A stretch of 64,000 nucleotides of DNA from Chryseobacterium sp. JAH (lineage in GTDB: Bacteria; Bacteroidota; Bacteroidia; Flavobacteriales; Weeksellaceae). The notes beneath the pieces are model-generated. The model had not been told where the DNA came from, made no database searches, and was given only the letters and a program-made list of their open reading frames with translations. The stretch is taken from the NCBI RefSeq assembly GCF_001507335.1, contig NZ_LMAH01000007.1:167032-231031 (forward strand), written 5' to 3'. Positions 52,755 through 62,088 of the stretch are shown in pieces (positions within the stretch are counted from its first letter, which is position 1; every line of letters begins with the position of its first letter). A program made the translations under genes and the position numbers.

Positions 52755-53927
52755 ATGAATAAACTATTACTTAAGTTAAAACTTTTATTATTATTATTTA
52801 TAATAAGCAATGGAAGCGCCCAAAATTTTGGGGATAAGAATATCCCAGAAATTGTTTTAAAAACATATCTTTCCCAACGCGCTGCTAATACAGTGAAATT
52901 TCAGGTTAATGCTTCCGCTAAGGATATTACAGCATATTTACCCAAAAGACATTCTGAGAGAGGGGATATAGACTATACGGATTATATACAAAAAGGGATT
53001 GATAATCATAGTATTGTACTTCTTCCCAATTTCCCTATCGCTGTAAATGTTAAAGGAATTAAATTAAAAAGTAATTCCACGGTTATTTTTCAGAGCAATA
53101 CCGTACTTAAAATTTTACCAAATAACCAAAATACCTACCATATTCTTCTTATTGATGGTATAAAGAACGTAGATATTTTTAATGCTAACATTGAAGGTGA
53201 TAGAAATGAACATCTCGATAATAAGGGTGAATGGGGAATGGGAGTGTGGATTAAACATAGTGAAAACATCAACTTATTTTCGCCAAAGATTTCCAATTGT
53301 TGGGGCGATGGGATCTACATAGGCAATCAGCATAAAATTACGTCCAAAAATATACTCATAGATAATGCATTTATTAATAGTAATAGAAGAAATGGAATAT
53401 CTATTATAACTGGAAAAAATATTACAATAAAAAACTCAATAGTATCCAATACCCATGGAACAGAACCACAGGCAGGTATAGATATTGAACCGAATACCAA
53501 TAATGATGAACTAGACAATATTATTATAGAAAATCTATATACTTTTAACAATGCAAATAGAGGTTTATTAATGGTTTTTGATAATTTAATTGGTGATAAC
53601 GAAAAAAACATTAATATTCTCGTCAATAAACATAAGGATTACGGTTCAGGAATAGCTCTAGAATTTTATGTTGACCGAGGTTATAAGAAAATACTTGATA
53701 ATAAATTAACGGGTAGTATTATAATGAAAGGATTAAATTATAAAAATAATTCAAAATTTCCTATAGCCACCAACTCTGGTAAAAAAAGTAAAATCACATT
53801 AAAAATGGGGGATGTAGTTATCGCTAACAAACAAAACAAAGAAAATATATTAACCTCTATAAAAAAGAAAGAAATTTCAGATTCTTTCAAAAGCGGTAAA
53901 AAATTAATTCTAACCAATAGCTTATGA
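52755..53927 (+). CDS. Exported right-handed beta-helix protein, possible polysaccharide lyase or modifier
   Basis: From the ATG at 52755 the protein has 390 residues with a signal peptide ending at NGSAQ (near 23). The middle contains repeated short strands typical of a pectate-lyase-like beta-helix: IKNVDIFNANIEGD, WIKHSENINLFSPKISNCWGDGIYIG, GKNITIKNSIVSN, DNIIIENLYTFNNANRGL. WGDGIYIGNQ is characteristic of PbH1 repeats. It may cut or modify the capsule during export. The longer upstream frame lies in the polymerase gene and is not used. Confidence 0.75.
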   Translation: MNKLLLKLKLLLLLFIISNGSAQNFGDKNIPEIVLKTYLSQRAANTVKFQVNASAKDITAYLPKRHSERGDIDYTDYIQKGIDNHSIVLLPNFPIAVNVKGIKLKSNSTVIFQSNTVLKILPNNQNTYHILLIDGIKNVDIFNANIEGDRNEHLDNKGEWGMGVWIKHSENINLFSPKISNCWGDGIYIGNQHKITSKNILIDNAFINSNRRNGISIITGKNITIKNSIVSNTHGTEPQAGIDIEPNTNNDELDNIIIENLYTFNNANRGLLMVFDNLIGDNEKNINILVNKHKDYGSGIALEFYVDRGYKKILDNKLTGSIIMKGLNYKNNSKFPIATNSGKKSKITLKMGDVVIANKQNKENILTSIKKKEISDSFKSGKKLILTNSL

Positions 53928-55075
53928 ATATTATTTTTTTAGAAGCAGTTCAAGACTATGGTGGTGCAAGAATCAGTACTGTAGAACTTGCTCAAAGGCT
54001 ATCCGAAAAGCATAATGTTAAAATGCTTGATTTTTATGGCTCATGCAAAGCCTTTGTTGAAGATATTGAAATTAGAAATATTAGTCTTGAAGTAATTGAG
54101 CAAAGAGATAAACCATATATTATTAATACATCAAAATCTTTACCTCTTAAGTTGATCAATTATTTTTTATTTGTACCACATTGGTGGAAGATGCGAAAGG
54201 AAACAATTAAAAGGATTAAAAGATTAGAACCTGATTTTGTTATAATTAATAATTTCAAAGTGCTCTCAGCTTTAATGTTTTTTCCTGCAAAGAACTTCAA
54301 AACTTTATTTTTTGCCAGAGGTTGGTTTATTCCTGCTCAAATCTCAACGATTGAAAGTAAAATGCTTAAAAAATGGATTGACAATTATTTATGTGTTTCT
54401 CAGGCAACAAAAAATGCCTTGTTTGCCGGAGGGTTTGCTTCTTTAGAAAATCTATATGTGGTTCCTAATGCCATTAATGAGACTAAAATATCTAAAGAAA
54501 AAGCAAAAATATCCAAAGGGCCAAACACTACAGTAATCCTCCATGCCGGAGGTTTTCTTAAAGATAAAGGACAATTAGTTTCGCTCGAAGCTGCTAAGAT
54601 TTTAAAAGAAAGAGGTGTAGATTTTAAATTACTTTTAGTCGGAATAATTTACAAAGGGGGTGAATCGGAAATTTTTTATAATCAAGTGAAACAAATAATT
54701 GCGAGAGATAATTTAGAAAATTACGTGGAAATAGTTCTAAACAAGCCTAATGTAATTTCGTATTTTAATACAGCAGATATACTAATTCATCCATCTGAGA
54801 CAGAAGGATTACCACGCGTAATAATGGAAGCAATGATTCTTAAAAAGCCTGTTATTGCAAATGCAGTGGGCGGAGTAACCGATTATATTTTAAATGGATT
54901 CACTGGATTTTTGCCTCATCACAATTCAAGTTTAGAGTATGTGAAATATATTGAAGCATTAATTAATAATAAAGAGTTATATGAACAAATTTCTAGCAAC
55001 GCTTATAATTTAGTAAGTGAAACATATACAGAACAAAATCAATTGGAATCTTTGTTTAGGGTTTTTGAAAGTTGA
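53924..55075 (+). CDS. Glycosyltransferase family 4 (GT-B) enzyme
   Basis: The 383-residue protein shows a GT-B pattern: FLEAVQDYGGARISTVELAQRL near the start, NYLCVSQATKNALF (about 160), a C-terminal nucleotide-binding half with LHAGGFLKDKGQ (about 205) and ILIHPSETEGLPRVIMEAM (about 286-304, the E-x7-E donor motif), then GVTDYILNG. It is a retaining transferase that adds one sugar to the growing unit. It overlaps the previous gene by 4 bases. Confidence 0.88.
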   Translation: MNIIFLEAVQDYGGARISTVELAQRLSEKHNVKMLDFYGSCKAFVEDIEIRNISLEVIEQRDKPYIINTSKSLPLKLINYFLFVPHWWKMRKETIKRIKRLEPDFVIINNFKVLSALMFFPAKNFKTLFFARGWFIPAQISTIESKMLKKWIDNYLCVSQATKNALFAGGFASLENLYVVPNAINETKISKEKAKISKGPNTTVILHAGGFLKDKGQLVSLEAAKILKERGVDFKLLLVGIIYKGGESEIFYNQVKQIIARDNLENYVEIVLNKPNVISYFNTADILIHPSETEGLPRVIMEAMILKKPVIANAVGGVTDYILNGFTGFLPHHNSSLEYVKYIEALINNKELYEQISSNAYNLVSETYTEQNQLESLFRVFES

Positions 55076-55154
55076 AAGTATACTGTAAATAACTTCTAAT
55101 AATTGGTAATTAAATTTTAGTATGATTGAGAACTTTCACACATAACTATATAAC

Positions 55155-56318
55155 ATGAACAAAAATTTAAATACATACTTCAAAAGAATTACTTCTTCTG
55201 GAAACTTTATACCGGAAATTGACGGTTTACGCTTTATTGCAATATTAAGTGTTGTAATTTTTCATCTTTTTTTGTTTATCACAAACAAAGATTATCATTT
55301 ATATGATGATAATACAGACTATTTTTTATTAAAAAAAATTGCTTCACATGGAAAACTAGGTGTACCTCTATTTTTCATTATTAGTGGTTTTATTTTAGGT
55401 TTACCTTTTGCAAAATTCTATATCATAAATGGCAATCCAATAAATATAAAATCTTACTTTTCAAGGCGACTAACCAGATTGGAACCTCCTTATATCTTAG
55501 TTATGTTTTTATTATTTATTGGTTCAGTATATGTCGTGCGAAATTTAGAGTTTGCAGAGGCTTTTAAAAGTCTACTAGCCTCTTTGTCATATACACACAA
55601 TTTCTTTTATCCTGGCGAATATCCCTTACTTAATGTATCTGCGTGGAGTTTAGAAATAGAAGTTCAGTTTTATATTTTAGCTCCCTTACTTGCATTGTTT
55701 TTTTCTATTAAAAAAGTGTCAATAAGGAGGCTTTCAATGATATCTTTAATAATTGTTTTAATTGTTTTTAATCATTATTGTCGATTATCTTTCTTATCAC
55801 TTCTCAATTATCTTCATTATTTTTTAATAGGCTTTTTGCTTGTAGATATTTTTTTGATGGAAAAAAATATTTTGCCAAAAACAAAATTTGACAAAATAAT
55901 ATCTCTTTTGCTTTTTGTGTCTATTTGGCTTTTTGAATCTAGTGACTTTAATAGTTCTATAGCATTAGGGTGGGAATTTCTTCAGGTTTTGCTAATTTTC
56001 TTGTTTTATTATTATGTACTGATTCATAATGTATTTAAATTTCTACGGAATCCAATAGTTACAAATATAGGAGGAATGTGTTATTCTATCTATTTACTAC
56101 ATTATGCAATTATTAGTATGTTTGGAAATCAATTGTTTAAATACCAAATTTCAGGCTACTCATTTTTAAATGTAGGTTTTTATATTTTGATATTGATAAT
56201 TTTTATATTATTAATATCTAGTGTTTTCTATCTTTTAGTTGAAAAACCTTGTATGAATAAAAATTGGCTTCTTGATTTAAAAGATAAGATAATAAAGGCG
56301 AAAGCAGTAAAAACATAA
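55155..56318 (+). CDS. Acyltransferase-3 family membrane protein
   Basis: The 387-residue protein has about ten membrane helices and the family start motif FIPEIDGLRFIAILSVVIFH (residues 18-37) with the catalytic His, then GKLGVPLFFIISGFIL and the later SAWSLEIEVQFYIL. It probably acetylates or otherwise acylates a sugar of the polysaccharide. No SGNH domain is attached, unlike the product of 45499-47334. Confidence 0.85.
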   Translation: MNKNLNTYFKRITSSGNFIPEIDGLRFIAILSVVIFHLFLFITNKDYHLYDDNTDYFLLKKIASHGKLGVPLFFIISGFILGLPFAKFYIINGNPINIKSYFSRRLTRLEPPYILVMFLLFIGSVYVVRNLEFAEAFKSLLASLSYTHNFFYPGEYPLLNVSAWSLEIEVQFYILAPLLALFFSIKKVSIRRLSMISLIIVLIVFNHYCRLSFLSLLNYLHYFLIGFLLVDIFLMEKNILPKTKFDKIISLLLFVSIWLFESSDFNSSIALGWEFLQVLLIFLFYYYVLIHNVFKFLRNPIVTNIGGMCYSIYLLHYAIISMFGNQLFKYQISGYSFLNVGFYILILIIFILLISSVFYLLVEKPCMNKNWLLDLKDKIIKAKAVKT

Positions 56319-56365
56319 GAAAAGTTTTTTTGAAAGTTAATTTAATAATTTTAAAAAGATATCTA

Positions 56366-57157
56366 ATGACAACAGTGTCAGTTGTAATCCCGATGTATAA
56401 TTCAGAAAAGTCGATTTTAAAAACTTTAGAATCTGTGTTTTCTCAAACTTTTTTACCTTCAGAAATTATTGTTGTAAATGATGGAAGTACTGATAATTCT
56501 AACATGCTAGTAGAAGAATTTATTAGTACAAATACGGAAATTAGAATTAAATTAATAAATAAGTCTAATGGAGGTGTTTCGAGCGCTCGAAATAAAGGAA
56601 TAGAGAATGCTTCTTCCGAGTGGATTGCTCTTTTGGATTCAGATGACGAGTGGTTGCCCAATAAGTTGGAAAGACAGGTGAAGATTTTAAAAGAAAACAC
56701 ACATATTGAATTTTTAGGAACAAATCGTAATGGAGAATATTTTAATAAGGTTCTTTGGAAAAAGTTAGGTCATCTAACAAGAATTTCTCCAAAATTATTA
56801 TTGGTAAAGTTTTTGTTTGTTGTTCCGACAATTATTTTCAAAAAGAAAATCGTAGATAGTATTGGTTATTTTGATGAATCGCAGAAGTTTGCAGAAGAAG
56901 GGAATTATTTCATACGAATTGCTCAAAAACACAATTGTTATTTATTAAATGAAAGTTTGGTAATAACAGGAGGAGGAAAAGCTCATTTCGGACATTCAGG
57001 TCTTTCTGGAAATTTAAAAGGAATGGAATTAGGAGAACTTAAAAATATTAAAGATGCATTACAATTAAAAATAATAAATTCTTTAGAATATATTGTTTTG
57101 GTTGTTTTTTCTTTAATTAAGTATTTTAGAAGAATATTAATTGTTAAAATAAGATAA
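56366..57157 (+). CDS. Glycosyltransferase family 2 (GT-A)
   Basis: From the ATG at 56366 the protein has 263 residues. Motifs: TTVSVVIPMYNSEKSILKT (2-20), EIIVVNDGSTDNS (about 34-46), NGGVSSARNKGIENA (about 69-83) and the DxD-like ALLDSDDEWLPNK (about 90-102). It is an inverting glycosyltransferase for one link of the repeat unit. The 36 bases upstream in frame are not needed for the conserved start. Confidence 0.88.
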   Translation: MTTVSVVIPMYNSEKSILKTLESVFSQTFLPSEIIVVNDGSTDNSNMLVEEFISTNTEIRIKLINKSNGGVSSARNKGIENASSEWIALLDSDDEWLPNKLERQVKILKENTHIEFLGTNRNGEYFNKVLWKKLGHLTRISPKLLLVKFLFVVPTIIFKKKIVDSIGYFDESQKFAEEGNYFIRIAQKHNCYLLNESLVITGGGKAHFGHSGLSGNLKGMELGELKNIKDALQLKIINSLEYIVLVVFSLIKYFRRILIVKIR

Positions 57158-57159
57158 AT

Positions 57160-57756
57160 ATGTTGGAAAAATATGGTTTAATCAGTATTTGTCAGTTAAT
57201 AATTTTTAAAATTAGAACTTATTTTATATTTTCAAATGCAAGATTAATAAGATTTCCTTTTAGATTAAGAGGTAAGAAATTCATTAGTGTAGACGATAAC
57301 TTCACAACAGGTTATAATTGCAGAATTGATGCTTTTTCGCTAACCGGAAATAAAAAAACACTTATTAGAATAGGAAAGAATGTTCAAATAAACGATGATG
57401 TTCATATAGCTGCTGTGGAAAGTATTTATATTGGAGACGATGTCTTGATTGCAAGTAAAGTCTATATTTCAGATCATAATCATGGAAGCTATAAAGGAAA
57501 ATTTCACGATTCACCAACAACACCACCGAATTCACGAAAAATATATAGTGATCCGGTAAGAATTGAAAGAAATGTATGGTTGGGAGAGTTTGTTTGCGTT
57601 TTACAAGGAGTGACCATTGGAGAAGGTTCAATTATCGGAGCAATGAGTGTAGTAAGCAAAAATATTCCGGCGCACTGTATAGCGGTTGGCTCACCCGCTA
57701 AAGTGATAAAAGTATATGATTTTAATTTAGATCAATGGATAAATGTTAATAGATAA
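57160..57756 (+). CDS. Hexapeptide-repeat acyltransferase, second in locus
   Basis: The 198-residue protein has hexapeptide repeats: IGKNVQINDDVHIAA, IGDDVLIASKVYISD, a DHNHGSYKG loop with the probable catalytic His (near 110), and VWLGEFVCVLQGVTIGEGS, IGAMSVVSK. It is related to the acetyltransferase at 49568 (LIAS-V-ISDH-HG). It probably acetylates a second position or sugar. Its stop shares one base with the ATG of the next gene. Confidence 0.8.
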   Translation: MLEKYGLISICQLIIFKIRTYFIFSNARLIRFPFRLRGKKFISVDDNFTTGYNCRIDAFSLTGNKKTLIRIGKNVQINDDVHIAAVESIYIGDDVLIASKVYISDHNHGSYKGKFHDSPTTPPNSRKIYSDPVRIERNVWLGEFVCVLQGVTIGEGSIIGAMSVVSKNIPAHCIAVGSPAKVIKVYDFNLDQWINVNR

Positions 57757-58583
57757 TGGAAAAATATATAAATAAAGTTACTGCATCCATAGTTTTATAT
57801 AATACAGATAAAAAAGAATTAGAAAGAATAGTAAAAAATTTATTTGATAATTATAAGTCACTAATTCTATATTTAATAGATAATTCTCCAACAGATGTTT
57901 TAAAGATGCAGTTTGAACGTGAAAATATTATTTATATTTTTAATCCGTCGAATCCTGGTTTTGGAGCAGCACATAATATAGCTTTAAAAGAAGCACTTCT
58001 TATAGGTTCAGAATATCATTTGGTTGTAAATCCGGATACTTATTTTAATGAAGATATTATTTCCCCTATGATTGAATATATGCAACAAAATCCTGATGTA
58101 GGAATGATGATGCCTCGTATTTTAAATGAAGATGGTACAATACAAAATCTTCCCAAATTGCTTCCATCTCCCTATAGTGTTTTAATGCGAAAATTAAAAA
58201 AACCTACTACAATATATAAACGTTTTATAAATAATTATGAGCTCCGCTTTATCGATGAGAATCTTATTTATAATGCGCCAATTCTTTCGGGTTGTTTTAC
58301 AATTATAAAAATGAGGGTACTACAGGAATTGGGCTGCTATGATGATAAATTTTTTATGTATTTTGAAGATTGGGACTTGTCTAGAAGAATTCATCGACAT
58401 TATAAAACCATTTATTTCCCAAAAGTATCTGTATATCACGGTTATCATTCAGGTGCAAATAAGAGTAGAAAATTATTTAAAATCTTTATAAATTCAGCAA
58501 TTACATATTTTAATAAATGGGGATGGTTCTCTGATAGGGAGAGAGCTTTAATCAACAAAGAGACATTGAAACAATTTTTGTGA
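57756..58583 (+). CDS. Glycosyltransferase family 2, rhamnosyltransferase-like
   Basis: The 275-residue GT-A enzyme starts VTASIVLYNTDKKELERIVK (about 6-25), shows FNPSNPGFGAAHNIAL (about 67-82) and LVVNPDTYFNED (about 95-106), the DxD-like element, and MMPRILNEDGTIQ. A FYMYFEDWDLSRRI-like segment (here FFMYFEDWDLSRRIHRH) is the catalytic-base region typical of WbbL/RfbF-like rhamnosyltransferases. dTDP-sugars from the rfb genes could be its donor. Confidence 0.85.
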   Translation: MEKYINKVTASIVLYNTDKKELERIVKNLFDNYKSLILYLIDNSPTDVLKMQFERENIIYIFNPSNPGFGAAHNIALKEALLIGSEYHLVVNPDTYFNEDIISPMIEYMQQNPDVGMMMPRILNEDGTIQNLPKLLPSPYSVLMRKLKKPTTIYKRFINNYELRFIDENLIYNAPILSGCFTIIKMRVLQELGCYDDKFFMYFEDWDLSRRIHRHYKTIYFPKVSVYHGYHSGANKSRKLFKIFINSAITYFNKWGWFSDRERALINKETLKQFL

Positions 58584-58950
58584 AACAAATGCTTATTTTT
58601 TATTAGTTGTACACCTCGATTCAAGCTCAGTGTATTTCAAAAAAAATATAACGATCTATAATAAATAAACTAGAATTTTTTTAGTTTTTGAACAATTCAA
58701 ATCTACTCACTAGGAATTAATATAAGTAATTATAGATGGCCAAATTGATGTTATTCTCAAAATGGTATATTGTTTTTTGAATATTTAAACGCTAAAAAGT
58801 GTAAATATTTGTTTGGGTTATTAGTTTATTTAAGACATATTACAAAAACAGTAAAACCTCATATTACTTTTATAATTCTAATTTATCAAATATTAAATTA
58901 AAGAAATTTGATCAAACTTTACAAGCTGAATTCAATTCCTATAATATCAA
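58584..58950. other. 367-bp AT-rich gene-free stretch inside the polysaccharide locus
   Basis: No gene, clear terminator or TAnnTTTG promoter was found. It separates the core of the locus from the initiating-transferase and rfb part and may carry a promoter for the latter. Confidence 0.5.
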
Positions 58951-59856
58951 ATGAAAATACTTATAACCGGTTCATCCGGATTCGTCGGGAAAAACCTTTC
59001 TGCCTTTTTTCAAAATAAAGGGTTAGAAATTGTACCTATATCTTTGAGAAATGATGGATGGAAAAATAATTTTCAAAAAAATTGTGGGGTTATTATTCAT
59101 CTTGCAGGGAAAGCCCATGATACAGAAAATACTTCAGCGGAAGAGGAATATTTTAAAATAAACAGAGATTTAACCATTAAGATTTTTGAAGAGTTTTTAA
59201 ATTCAAATAGTAAAGATTTTTTTTATTTTAGTTCTGTAAAAGCGACTGCGGATACTATTGATGGTACTTTGAATGAAGATCATTATTCAAATCCTAAAAC
59301 ACCCTATGGAAAGTCAAAATTAGAAGCTGAAAAGCATTTACTATCACAGGAATTACCTGAAAATAAAAGACTTTTCATCATTCGGCCATGCATGATTCAC
59401 GGTCCTGGTAATAAAGGAAATCTTAATCTTCTGTATAAAATTGTTGAGAAAGGTCTGCCTTGGCCTTTGGCAGCATTTGAAAATAAAAGATCTTTTTTAA
59501 GTATTGATAATCTAAATTTTTTAATTAATCAGATGATGGTTCAAGAAGATTTGCCATCTGGAATCTATAACTTTGCAGATGACGAGGCAATTTCTACAAA
59601 TGAATTAATCTCAACTGTAAACGTAGCGCTGGGAAAAGAGGCTAGATTGTGGAATATTTCTAAGAATTGGATTGAAAAAATTGCGGTTTTTGGAGATAAG
59701 TTACACTTACCTTTAAACTCAGAAAGATTGAAAAAGCTAACCGAGTCCTATGTGGTTAGCAACCAGAAAATAAAATCTGCATTGGGAATTGAAAAACTTC
59801 CTATGTCTGCGGAAGAAGGATTGATAAAAACCATAAAAAGTTTTAAAACTAAATAA
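58951..59856 (+). CDS. NAD-dependent epimerase/dehydratase next to the initiating transferase (WbpV/WbjF-like)
   Basis: The 301-residue extended SDR starts MKILITGSSGFVGKNLSAFF, has VIIHLAGKAHDTEN (about 47-60), the SSVKA Ser region (near 93), the TPYGKSKLEAEKHL Tyr-Lys pair (near 117) and RPCMIHGPGNKGNLNLL. Such epimerases are regularly paired with a PglC/WcaJ-like transferase and make the first sugar, often QuiNAc or FucNAc, by 4-keto reduction. The following transferase starts 19 bases after its stop codon. Confidence 0.8.
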   Translation: MKILITGSSGFVGKNLSAFFQNKGLEIVPISLRNDGWKNNFQKNCGVIIHLAGKAHDTENTSAEEEYFKINRDLTIKIFEEFLNSNSKDFFYFSSVKATADTIDGTLNEDHYSNPKTPYGKSKLEAEKHLLSQELPENKRLFIIRPCMIHGPGNKGNLNLLYKIVEKGLPWPLAAFENKRSFLSIDNLNFLINQMMVQEDLPSGIYNFADDEAISTNELISTVNVALGKEARLWNISKNWIEKIAVFGDKLHLPLNSERLKKLTESYVVSNQKIKSALGIEKLPMSAEEGLIKTIKSFKTK

Positions 59857-59875
59857 CTTAATTTTAACTAAGCAT

Positions 59876-60424
59876 ATGATACGTATATTTGATTTTCTTT
59901 TTTCTTTCTTTGGACTTCTATTTTTGTGGCCGGTTGGGATAGTATTGTATATTATCGGATTTTTTGATACAGGATCACCGATTTTTGTACAGGAAAGAGT
60001 AGGACGCTATAAAAAGCCGTTTAAGCTTTTGAAATTCCGTACAATGCCTGTTAATACTAAATCTGTGGCTACACACCTGTCTAAAGACATTACGATTACC
60101 AAATTCGGAAGCTTTCTTCGTAGATCAAAGCTAGACGAATTGCCACAACTTATTAATGTTTTATTAGGTGATATGAGTTTGGTAGGACCAAGACCTAATC
60201 TATTTAACCAAGTTGAATTGATTGAGGAAAGAGATAAGAGAGGGGTTTATAATGCTGTTCCGGGAATTACAGGTCTTGCTCAAATTAATGAAATTGATAT
60301 GTCAACTCCCGTTCTCTTAGCTGAAAAAGACGCTGAAATGCTGACTAACTTAACAATAGCTGATTATTTTAGGTACATACTTTCGACGGTAGGTGGAAAA
60401 GGTCAAGGCGATAGAATTAAATAA
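59876..60424 (+). CDS. Initiating sugar-phosphate transferase (PglC/WcaJ C-terminal type)
   Basis: The 182-residue polyprenyl-phosphate phosphoglycosyl transferase starts with a re-entrant membrane helix (about 3-28), then FVQERVGRYKKPFKLLKFRTM (about 38-58), the FLRRSKLDELPQLINVLLGD segment with the catalytic Asp-Glu (about 80-100), and MSLVGPRPNL. It transfers a sugar phosphate to undecaprenyl phosphate and so starts the repeat unit. A short monotopic form, as in PglC. Confidence 0.92.
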   Translation: MIRIFDFLFSFFGLLFLWPVGIVLYIIGFFDTGSPIFVQERVGRYKKPFKLLKFRTMPVNTKSVATHLSKDITITKFGSFLRRSKLDELPQLINVLLGDMSLVGPRPNLFNQVELIEERDKRGVYNAVPGITGLAQINEIDMSTPVLLAEKDAEMLTNLTIADYFRYILSTVGGKGQGDRIK

Positions 60425-60433
60425 ACATTAAAT

Positions 60434-61516
60434 ATGAAAAACATCATCATCACCGGCGGAGCGGGATTTATAGGTTCGCACGTTGTAAGAGAATTTGTAA
60501 AAAATAATCCTGATTCTAAGATCATCAATCTTGATGCGTTGACTTATGCCGGGAATCTTGAGAATTTAAAAGATATCGAAAACGAGCCTAACTATGTTTT
60601 CGAGAAAGCAGATATCACTAAACCTGAAGAATTACGAAAGGTCTTTGAAAAATACAATCCGGATGCAGTAGTGCATTTGGCAGCAGAAAGTCACGTTGAC
60701 CGAAGCATTACAGATCCAAACGCATTCATCAACACCAACGTCAACGGAACGGCCAATCTTTTGAATCTATGTATTGAATTCTGGACATTAAACCCGGATC
60801 ACACACACGGAAGATTTCCAAATGAGGCGAGAAAAAACTTATTTTACCACGTTTCTACAGACGAAGTGTATGGAAGTCTTGGCGAAACAGGATTTTTCTT
60901 AGAAACTACACCTTACGATCCGCAATCACCTTATTCTGCAAGTAAAGCAGCGTCAGACCATTTGGTGAGAGCTTACGGGAACACATATGGAATGCCGTTT
61001 ATTTTATCAAACTGCTCCAATAATTACGGCCCCAATCATTTTCCGGAGAAGTTGATTCCGCTTTGTATTTCTAATATTATTAATGAAAAACCACTGCCAA
61101 TTTACGGTGACGGAAAATATACAAGAGACTGGCTGTTTGTGATTGATCACGCCAAAGCGATTTACCAGATTTTCAATGAATCTAAAACCGGAGAAACCTA
61201 CAATATCGGAGGTTTCAACGAGTGGCAGAACATTGATTTGGTGAAAGAATTAATTAAGCAGATGGATGAAAAGCTGGGAAATCCTGCAGGTCATTCAGAA
61301 AAACTGATTACGTACGTAAAAGACAGACCAGGTCATGACAAGCGTTATGCAATTGATGCTTCAAAACTGAATAAAGATTTGGGTTGGAAACCAAGTGTAA
61401 CATTTGAACAAGGTTTAGGAAAAACAATCGATTGGTTCCTAGAAAATAAAGAATGGCTGGAAAATGTGACTAGCGGAGAGTATCAGAAATATTACGACGG
61501 ACAATATAATAATTAA
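60434..61516 (+). CDS. rfbB: dTDP-glucose 4,6-dehydratase
   Basis: The 360-residue extended SDR makes dTDP-4-keto-6-deoxyglucose from dTDP-glucose. It starts with ITGGAGFIGSHVVREF (about 5-20), then AAESHVDRSITDPNAFI (about 84-100), the FYHVSTDEVYGSLGE motif (Ser/Asp/Glu, about 136-150) and YSASKAASDH (Tyr-Lys, near 171). RDWLFVIDHAKAI follows near 235. Length is typical (about 355). It is followed after one base by rfbC. Confidence 0.95.
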   Translation: MKNIIITGGAGFIGSHVVREFVKNNPDSKIINLDALTYAGNLENLKDIENEPNYVFEKADITKPEELRKVFEKYNPDAVVHLAAESHVDRSITDPNAFINTNVNGTANLLNLCIEFWTLNPDHTHGRFPNEARKNLFYHVSTDEVYGSLGETGFFLETTPYDPQSPYSASKAASDHLVRAYGNTYGMPFILSNCSNNYGPNHFPEKLIPLCISNIINEKPLPIYGDGKYTRDWLFVIDHAKAIYQIFNESKTGETYNIGGFNEWQNIDLVKELIKQMDEKLGNPAGHSEKLITYVKDRPGHDKRYAIDASKLNKDLGWKPSVTFEQGLGKTIDWFLENKEWLENVTSGEYQKYYDGQYNN

Positions 61517-61517
61517 T

Positions 61518-62075
61518 ATGAAAGCTACAGAAACAAAACTACAAGGCTGTTTTATTTTGGAACCAACAATTTTTGAAGACTCAAGAGGATACTTTTTTGA
61601 ATCTTATAATGAAAATAAGTTGGAAAGCATTTTAGGATATAAACCCACATTTGTTCAGGACAATCAGTCAAGTTCATCATACGGAGTTGTTCGAGGTTTG
61701 CACATGCAGGGAGGTGAGTTTGCTCAGGCAAAATTGGTACGAGTGATTGAAGGAACAGTGATAGATGTTGCTATTGATGTACGTCCGGGTTCATCTACTT
61801 TTGGGCAGCATGTTGCTGTAGAACTTTCTGCAGAAAATAAAAAACAATTATTTATACCGAGAGGATTTTTACATGGTTTTTCTGTTATATCGGAAAATGC
61901 TGTTTTTTTCTATAAGTGTGATAATGTTTATGATAAATCTTCCGAGAACGGAGTCTCTCCAACTGACGAAACACTTGATATTGATTGGGGCATACATAAA
62001 GATAAAATGATTATTTCGGAAAAAGATGAGGATGCTTCTTCTTTCGATGTTTTTTCTAAAACACTTACTCATTAA
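61518..62075 (+). CDS. rfbC: dTDP-4-dehydrorhamnose 3,5-epimerase
   Basis: The 185-residue cupin enzyme has EPTIFEDSRGYFFESYNENK (about 16-35), VQDNQSSSSYGVVRGLHMQ (about 47-65, catalytic His in RGLH), LVRVIEGTVIDVAIDVRPGS (about 73-92) and FIPRGFLHGFSVIS (about 115-128). It epimerises dTDP-4-keto-6-deoxyglucose at C3 and C5. It sits between rfbB and rfbA. Confidence 0.94.
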   Translation: MKATETKLQGCFILEPTIFEDSRGYFFESYNENKLESILGYKPTFVQDNQSSSSYGVVRGLHMQGGEFAQAKLVRVIEGTVIDVAIDVRPGSSTFGQHVAVELSAENKKQLFIPRGFLHGFSVISENAVFFYKCDNVYDKSSENGVSPTDETLDIDWGIHKDKMIISEKDEDASSFDVFSKTLTH

Positions 62076-62088
62076 ATAGAGAATCATT

